NCBI GenBank assembly: GCA_964529265.1 | Contig: CAZGVW010000200.1 | Location: 1 to 43,947 of the forward strand | DNA from: CAZGVW01 sp964529265 | Lineage (GTDB): Bacteria; Planctomycetota; Phycisphaerae; Phycisphaerales; UBA1924 | DNA length: 43,947 nt | Reading direction: 5' to 3' | In this document: one piece after another, positions 39,173 through 43,947 of the stretch | How the letters are laid out: the number at the start of each line of letters is the position of its first letter | How positions within the stretch are numbered: position 1 is the first letter of the stretch | Position numbers and translations under genes: made by a program | The notes under the pieces: model-generated | The model's database searches: none | The model's input: the letters and a program-made list of their open reading frames with translations, nothing else | What the model was told of the DNA's origin: nothing

Positions 39173-40210
39173 ATGGGCGCCGAGAGAAGACGCGCATCGC
39201 TCGAATCGGTTGGTGGAGGCCCGTTCTCGCTGACGGCGCCGTGGCTGGTGTCGATCGGCCTGCACGCGGCGCTCTTCATCGCTTCGCTCTTCATCGTCTG
39301 GGCGGCGACGCAGGAAGACCGCACGCCGCGGGCCGCGGCTGTGTCGTTCGATGACCCGGCGCCGCCGCCGATCGCGCCCGCGCCCGCCGAGGAGAAGTTG
39401 ACTCCGCCGGAGGAAGCCGCGGCGACGACCCGGCTGGACGAGGCGCTGGGGGCCATCGCCGCGCCCACGGCGGAATCGATCGCCGAGATGCTCGAACGGC
39501 ACGAGGCGCCGCCGCCTTCGCTGGTGGACCGCGAGCTCTCCGCCGCGGAAGCGCCGCCCATCGACCCCGCCGCGGCGGCCCCGCGGCGCGTGGAGTTCGC
39601 GGGGCTCGGCGCATCGGATGCGCGCGACATCGTATACGTGGTGGATGCCTCGGGCTCCATGATCACGACGATGCCGGAGGTGGTGGCGCAACTCATGCTC
39701 TCGATCGAGCGATTGCACCCCACGCAGCGGTTCACCGTGCTGCTGGCGCAGAACCGCGGCGGGCGCACGTTTCTGTTTCCCGACTTGCCCGCGGGCGCGA
39801 AGAAGCCCGTGCTGCTGGATGCCACGCGGCGATCGAAGCAGGCCATCCGCGCCTGGCTGGAGCAGGTGGATACGGGCGGCGGATCGGACCCCGGCGGGGC
39901 GCTCGCGGCGGCGCTCGGGCTGAAGCCGGATGCCGTGTTCCTGCTCGCGTCGCGCATCACCGGGCCGGAGGCGGCGGAGTTCGGCGCGGGGGCGCGCGAG
40001 GCGCTGCTGGCGCGGCTGGATGATCTGAACCCGGTGCGGAAATCCACGGGCGATCGGCGCGTGGTCATCAAGGCGATTCAGGTGATCGAGGAGGACCCGT
40101 ACCGGATCCTGCGGGCGATCGGCGAGGCGCACGGGGGCGAAGATGGGTACAAGTTCATCAGCCGCGAGGAGTTCAACGCCGCCGCGACTGAAGGGAGGCG
40201 GGGGGGATGA
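39173..40210 (+). CDS. TonB-like anchored VWA-domain protein
   Basis: A 345-residue protein with three parts. A single N-terminal membrane segment (about 22-44) contains Ser27-x3-His31 (VSIGLHAAL), the same S-x3-H spacing that TonB and TolA use to engage ExbB-ExbD/TolQ-TolR. A Pro/Ala/Glu-rich linker (about 55-75, PAPPPIAPAPAEE) and helical stretch follow. Residues 150-345 form a von Willebrand A domain with the metal-binding DASGS at 158-162 and GGGSDPGGAL. AGGAG at 39162-39166 is a good ribosome binding site. It overlaps exbB by 4 nt. A transducer role is inference. Confidence 0.85.
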   Translation: MGAERRRASLESVGGGPFSLTAPWLVSIGLHAALFIASLFIVWAATQEDRTPRAAAVSFDDPAPPPIAPAPAEEKLTPPEEAAATTRLDEALGAIAAPTAESIAEMLERHEAPPPSLVDRELSAAEAPPIDPAAAAPRRVEFAGLGASDARDIVYVVDASGSMITTMPEVVAQLMLSIERLHPTQRFTVLLAQNRGGRTFLFPDLPAGAKKPVLLDATRRSKQAIRAWLEQVDTGGGSDPGGALAAALGLKPDAVFLLASRITGPEAAEFGAGAREALLARLDDLNPVRKSTGDRRVVIKAIQVIEEDPYRILRAIGEAHGGEDGYKFISREEFNAAATEGRRGG

Positions 40211-41178
40211 TTGGTTTCGCGGCTGAAACGGGGGCATGGAGGCGACGGGTGTTGAGAGGCGTTGCTGGAATCAGGATGGATCGCCGGATCGCATGGCGGG
40301 GCCTGGCGGTGATGGTGTGCGCGGCGTTGCTGGCGGTGACGTGGAGCGCAGCGCCGGCGATGGCGCAGGCCGATGAATCGAGCGGCGCTGCGGTGGCTGC
40401 TTCCGGGGGCGCTGCTTCCGGGGCCGGGGCTTCCGGGGGCGGGGCTTCCGGGGGGGGCGAACGCACGACGTTCGCCGAGGCGTTCTTCGTGCAGCGGAAT
40501 CCGCGCACGGGGCGGATGGAATGGCTGGGGAGCATCCTCATCTGGTTCCTCATCGGGCTTTCGGTGGCGTCGCTGGGGCTGATGGGCGCGCTCTCGCGCG
40601 CGAACAAGAAGGAGCGCATCGCGCCGCCGGGGCTTGTGTCGGAATCGCGGCGGATGATCCGGTCGCATGGCCCGGAGGCGGTGGTGTCGCGCCTGGAGCG
40701 GGAAGAATCGTTCTTCGCGGCGATCGCGGGGGCAGCCCTGGGCGAAGCCGAGCACGGGCGGGATGCGATGGATCGCGCGCTCGATCGCGCTTCGGATGAG
40801 CAACTGGCCGCGCGGATGCGCCGCGTGGAGACGCTGAACATCCTCGGCGCGGTGTCGCCGATGATCGGCCTGTTCGGAACGGTCTACGGCATGATTCTCG
40901 CGTTCCGCGAGGTGGTGGCCGCGGGCGGCTCGCCCGATCCGGTCGGCCTCGCGGCGGGCATCGGCACGGCCCTGGTGACGACGTTCTGGGGGCTGGTCGT
41001 CGCGATTCCGGCCCTCGCGGCGTATGCGATCATCCGCAACCGGCTCGATGGCCTGTCGGCGGAGGCGTCGCTCGCGGCGGAGGAACTGATTGAATACGCC
41101 GCGGAGGCGCGGAAAGCGGCGCCGCACGCTCCGGCGCCGCGCGTGACGCCGGCGGGCGCCGCCGCGGCGTCCTCGTGA
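40207..41178 (+). CDS. MotA/TolQ/ExbB proton channel family protein
   Basis: ExbB-family proteins form the pentameric motor that couples the proton gradient to TonB-like partners. The 323-residue product has an N-terminal hydrophobic segment (about 31-48, possible signal peptide), a Gly/Ser/Ala tract at 58-84 encoded by 15-bp repeats, and then the core: a segment at 106-128 (WLGSILIWFLIGLSVASLGLM), GAVSPMIGLFGTVYGMILAF, and TALVTTFWGLVVAIPALAAY with the conserved threonines. Its ATG overlaps the VWA stop as ATGA. ExbD follows after 12 nt. Confidence 0.93.
   Translation: MIGFAAETGAWRRRVLRGVAGIRMDRRIAWRGLAVMVCAALLAVTWSAAPAMAQADESSGAAVAASGGAASGAGASGGGASGGGERTTFAEAFFVQRNPRTGRMEWLGSILIWFLIGLSVASLGLMGALSRANKKERIAPPGLVSESRRMIRSHGPEAVVSRLEREESFFAAIAGAALGEAEHGRDAMDRALDRASDEQLAARMRRVETLNILGAVSPMIGLFGTVYGMILAFREVVAAGGSPDPVGLAAGIGTALVTTFWGLVVAIPALAAYAIIRNRLDGLSAEASLAAEELIEYAAEARKAAPHAPAPRVTPAGAAAASS
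40399..40458. repeat. Four 15-bp GCTTCCGGGG repeats inside the exbB gene
   Basis: Units begin at 40399, 40414, 40429 and 40444, each GCTTCCGGGG plus five variable G/C-rich bases, in frame, encoding A-S-G-G/A-x repeats. The unit is the reverse complement of the CCCCGGAAGC element at 3790, and has the same 15-bp period as the rlmN array. Confidence 0.85.
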
Positions 41179-41190
41179 GGCAATGCACCG

Positions 41191-41655
41191 ATGCTCAAGG
41201 CCTTCGGACGAGGACCAGCACGGATCGCGCCCAACCTCACGCCGATGGTGGACATGGTGTTCCTGCTCATCGTGTTCTTCGTGCTTGTGGCGCAGATCAA
41301 CACCGTGGAGCGGTTCGAACTCACGCTGCCGAACGTCGCGGAGGCGGAATCGAACCCCATCGGGCCGGAGGGGCGGCTGGTGATCAACGTCGTGCCGCGC
41401 GGCCGGGCCGCGGCGATGCGCGGCGAGTACAGGCTGGGCTCAACGATGTACGCGGGCGATGAAGAGGGCCTGGCCCTGCTGGTCGAGGCGCTGCAGGTGG
41501 CGCGATCGCGCGCGCCGGACCTGGAGGCGCTGATCCGCGCCTCGCGCGATGAGGCGTATGAGCGCGTGCATCCGGCGCTGGATGCGTGCGCGAGGGCCGG
41601 AATCGGCCGCGTGCAACTGGTGACCGATCCCACGGCGCGGAGGGCGGGATTGTGA
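41191..41655 (+). CDS. Biopolymer transport protein ExbD/TolR (first copy)
   Basis: ExbD-family proteins sit as a dimer inside the ExbB pentamer and bear the proton-carrying aspartate. The 154-residue product has NLTPMVDMVFLLIVFFVLV, with the membrane Asp in TPMVDMVF, and a periplasmic domain (ELTLPNVAEAE onward, ending ARAGIGRVQLVTD). Length is normal. Its stop overlaps the GTG start of the second exbD as GTGA. The paired ExbDs suggest a heteromeric channel core. Confidence 0.92.
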   Translation: MLKAFGRGPARIAPNLTPMVDMVFLLIVFFVLVAQINTVERFELTLPNVAEAESNPIGPEGRLVINVVPRGRAAAMRGEYRLGSTMYAGDEEGLALLVEALQVARSRAPDLEALIRASRDEAYERVHPALDACARAGIGRVQLVTDPTARRAGL

Positions 41656-42230
41656 AGGGCGGCGAGCGAATGCAGACGCGCGCGACTGACTCTGCGTCGG
41701 CGAGTGCCGCGGGCGAACGCCGGACGAGGCGCGACCTGTCGCGCGCTGCGCGAAGGCGAGCGCTCGGTGGCGGCGTGGCGCTCAACATCACGCCGATGAT
41801 CGACGTGGTGTTCCTGCTCATGGTCTACTTCGTGCTCGTCGGGCAGTTCCGCGCGCCGGAGGAGGTGTTCCCGCTGGATCTCCCGCGGCCGGAGCGCGCC
41901 ACCGCGGCTGCGCCGCCCCCTCCGGCCGATCCCTTCGCGCTGCCGGAGCGGCCGATCCGCGTCATCGTCCGCTCGATGGGCGCCGGGCCGGAGGACTGCG
42001 CGCTGGCCACCGACTGGCCCGGCCTCGATTCCCCCGGCGGGTTTACGGATCTCTCCGCGGCGTTGACCGAACGCTTCGGCGGCGAACTCTCCGAAACCCA
42101 GCAGTTCATCATCGAGCCGGCGGGCAGCGCCCTGTGGGAGCACACGCTCGCGGCGCTCAACGCCGTGGAGCGGGCGGGGTTCACGCGGATTCGCCTTGCA
42201 GATCCGGATGCCGCGGGGCGGGCGCCATGA
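41652..42230 (+). CDS. Biopolymer transport protein ExbD/TolR (second copy)
   Basis: A 192-residue ExbD-like protein with a basic, Ser/Ala-rich N-terminal tail of about 38 residues. The membrane segment is LNITPMIDVVFLLMVYFVLV, with the conserved Asp in TPMIDVVF. A Pro/Ala linker (AAAPPPPADPF) and periplasmic domain follow. The start is GTG 41652, overlapping the previous stop, with GGAGG at 41639-41643 as ribosome binding site; ATG 41670 is an alternative. It differs clearly from the first copy, so it is not a recent duplicate. The next gene starts on its stop (ATGA). Confidence 0.9.
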   Translation: MKGGERMQTRATDSASASAAGERRTRRDLSRAARRRALGGGVALNITPMIDVVFLLMVYFVLVGQFRAPEEVFPLDLPRPERATAAAPPPPADPFALPERPIRVIVRSMGAGPEDCALATDWPGLDSPGGFTDLSAALTERFGGELSETQQFIIEPAGSALWEHTLAALNAVERAGFTRIRLADPDAAGRAP

Positions 42231-43947
42231 TGCGTCGCGCCCGTTGGATCGCCGCGGCGATCGCGATGGCCGTTGTGGGGCCGGCGCCGCCAGGGGCGCA
42301 GGCCGATTCAACAGGGCCGCTGGATGCGCGCATCGCCGCGCTTGAACGGCGTGCTCAGCGCGACGAGACCATCGCGGGTCGCGCGGAGGCGCTGGCGCTG
42401 CTCGCCGAGGCCAGGCTCCAGCGCCTCGCCGTTCACGGCGACGACATCACCGCGATGTACGGTTTGCTCAGCCGCGAGGCGCGGGAGCGCGTCGGGCGCG
42501 ATGCGGCCGCGGCGCTGGAGGCGATCCGCCCCGCCGCGGCGGCCCTGCGCGACGCGATCGAGACCGTGGAGCGCGACGAGGCGTTCTCCGAATCCGAGGA
42601 ACTCCAGACCCTGCGCACCCGCCTTGCCGTGGATCTCGATTCATTCCGGCGGCCCATGGCGCGGGCGCGGGCTGCGCTGCTGCTCACCGCCATCGAGAGC
42701 GATCCCGAGCGGCGGCGGGCTCTCGCGCAGGAAGCGATCGCCGCGGCGGAGGAATCGGAGCCCGGCGACACAGCGTGGGAGGCGTGGCGGCTGGTCAACC
42801 GCGGCGGCGCACGCCTGGCGAGCGCAGCCTCCGCCGCCGAGGCGCGCGCGGCGGCGGATGACTTCGAGGCCGCCCGCGCGCTCGTGGCATCGCTGCCCGC
42901 GCTCGATCACTTTTCAAAGCGCACTGCGGCGGAGGCCGCGCTCGGCGGCGCAATGGCCGCCCTCGCCATTCAAGGGCCCGCCGCGGCCATGGTCTACCTG
43001 CGCACCGCCATGGCCGCGCCGCCCTTCGCGGGCGGCGAAGACAACGCCCTGCTCAACCTCATCGCGGCGGACGCGGCGCTCCGCTTCGGCCTCGCCGTCG
43101 CCGATCGCTCGCCGCCCGGCCAGGCGCGGCGGCAGGCGATGGCCGAGGCCTTCGCGCCGCACGTGGCGTTCCTGGAGCGCGAGGGCGCGGGGCTGGACTA
43201 CGCAGCGCGGCGGGCGCTCGCCTTCGAGCGACTCGAAGCGCTGGAGTTCAAGGGCGATGCCCGCGATCTCCCGGCGCTCGCCGCGGTGGCCCGCTCACGG
43301 CGGCTCGAGGCCGATGGCGACAAGGCCGGCGCGCTGGCCGTTGTGGAATCGTTCCTCAGCGCGGGCGCAGCGCCGGCGGATGCTTCAGGCGCCGAGGTGA
43401 TGTGGCGCGCCGCAAGCCTGCGCCTGGAGCGCGCCCGCGAAGGCGGCCCGCAGCGCGCGGCGAACGAGGCGATGGCGCTGCGCACACTGGTCAATCTGCT
43501 CAAGGCCCACGCGGAGTGGCCGCTCGCCGGCGCCGCGGCGGAGGCGGCCTGCGCGCTCGGCCTGCGACTCTCGCAGGATGCGCCGGGGTATGCGGAGATC
43601 GCGGCGCTCTGCGCCGAATCGCTGCGCATCAGCCTCGTCCGCTTCCCCGCGAGCCCGGACGCCGATCAATGGCGCATCAGCCTCGCGGCCCTGCTGGAGC
43701 GATCGGGCGGCGCCTCCGCCGCCGAAGGCGAATCCCTGCTCGCCGCGGTGACGGACGCAACCCCATCGCTTCGCATGCTCGCGCGCTCAACGCTCGCGCA
43801 ACGTGAACTCGAACGGGCTGACGCGGGATCCGCGTCGGAGCGCCAGCCAGCCGCGCAACGTGCGCTCTCGCACGCCGAGAGCGCCTTCGCCGCCGCGGGC
43901 CGGGCCGCCGCCGGCCCCGCGCAGCGCGGAGAAGCCCTCGCCCTCTG
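42227..43947 (+). CDS. Large exported helical protein of the ExbBD operon (partial)
   Basis: The frame is open from ATG 42227 to the window end, at least 573 residues, so the C-terminus is missing. It begins with a likely signal peptide (MMRRARWIAAAIAMAVVG...AQA). The rest is Ala/Glu/Arg-rich and helical, with heptad-like stretches (RIAALERRAQRDE, ALALLAEARLQRLAV) that recall TPR or other solenoid repeats, although I could not align clear TPR units. Coupled by ATGA overlap to exbD. In TolQRA-type systems a periplasmic helical protein (YbgF/CpoB) plays a similar positional part; homology is not claimed. Confidence 0.75.
   Translation, partial: MMRRARWIAAAIAMAVVGPAPPGAQADSTGPLDARIAALERRAQRDETIAGRAEALALLAEARLQRLAVHGDDITAMYGLLSREARERVGRDAAAALEAIRPAAAALRDAIETVERDEAFSESEELQTLRTRLAVDLDSFRRPMARARAALLLTAIESDPERRRALAQEAIAAAEESEPGDTAWEAWRLVNRGGARLASAASAAEARAAADDFEAARALVASLPALDHFSKRTAAEAALGGAMAALAIQGPAAAMVYLRTAMAAPPFAGGEDNALLNLIAADAALRFGLAVADRSPPGQARRQAMAEAFAPHVAFLEREGAGLDYAARRALAFERLEALEFKGDARDLPALAAVARSRRLEADGDKAGALAVVESFLSAGAAPADASGAEVMWRAASLRLERAREGGPQRAANEAMALRTLVNLLKAHAEWPLAGAAAEAACALGLRLSQDAPGYAEIAALCAESLRISLVRFPASPDADQWRISLAALLERSGGASAAEGESLLAAVTDATPSLRMLARSTLAQRELERADAGSASERQPAAQRALSHAESAFAAAGRAAAGPAQRGEALAL

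Noticed and set aside
38039..40210. Functional link between holB and the VWA-ExbBD operon
   Set aside because: The 54-nt gap with a separate ribosome binding site for the VWA gene supports cotranscription at most; nothing connects clamp loading with the envelope system.
37241..40237. A 998-codon open frame on the minus strand opposite the SDR gene, holB and the VWA gene
   Set aside because: It has no family resemblance, is rich in Arg/Gly/Ala/Asp as expected for an antisense frame in GC-rich DNA, and lies opposite three well-supported genes.

Overview
The window is very GC-rich DNA packed with genes on both strands. Several features suggest a planctomycete, most likely of the Phycisphaerae: two membrane proteins with a CGYDL...CPECG zinc ribbon, a pseudopilin-like protein ending in an H-x10-DG motif, a secreted nuclease with a dockerin-like tail, a haloperoxidase with a PTPGA...RRRR sorting tail, and squalene synthesis by HpnC-HpnD-HpnE. 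This assignment is inference; there is no rRNA in the window.

Layout. 0.2-1.3 kb: hopanoid radical SAM enzyme HpnH. 1.8-3.8 kb: ECF sigma factor and a membrane partner. 4.0-4.8 kb: ribosomal proteins bL35 and bL20, closed by a terminator. 4.9-9.6 kb: hpnC-hpnD-hpnE on the minus strand, divergent from ispH, which makes the isoprenoid precursors. 9.7-12.8 kb: rlmN with a repeat-encoded insertion, two small membrane proteins and pyrE. 12.8-16.6 kb: secreted nuclease, two membrane proteins and an AsmA-like protein. 16.7-17.2 kb: a HepT/MntA toxin-antitoxin pair with a shortened HepT. 17.3-20.8 kb: nuoD, a lamin-tail protein, nuoE, a small protein and a lipoprotein. 20.9-27.4 kb: GNAT protein, PLP dehydratase, vanadium-type haloperoxidase, flavin reductase-like protein and purF. 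27.6-34.8 kb: rpsD, PpiD-like chaperone, orphan MacB-type permease, Rrf2 regulator, pfkA and a DoxX-like protein. 35.0 kb: tRNA-Leu(TAG). 35.2-39.1 kb: hypothetical gene, aminotransferase, NAD(P)-binding protein and holB. 39.2-43.9 kb: an operon of a VWA protein, ExbB, two ExbDs and a large exported helical protein cut by the window end.

The most interesting items are four. (1) The VWA protein in the ExbB/ExbD operon has the TonB/TolA-type S-x3-H motif in its single membrane anchor, so it may be an energy-transducing VWA effector. (2) Six unrelated genes share a -10-like TA(C/G)NCT box exactly 6 nt before the ATG, which predicts leaderless mRNAs. (3) Heptanucleotide arrays, hairpins and a 15-bp GGAAGC minisatellite family lie between genes and also inside rlmN and exbB. 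(4) The HepT-like protein lacks the middle of its HEPN fold.

All calls were made by reading the sequence; no database search was run.
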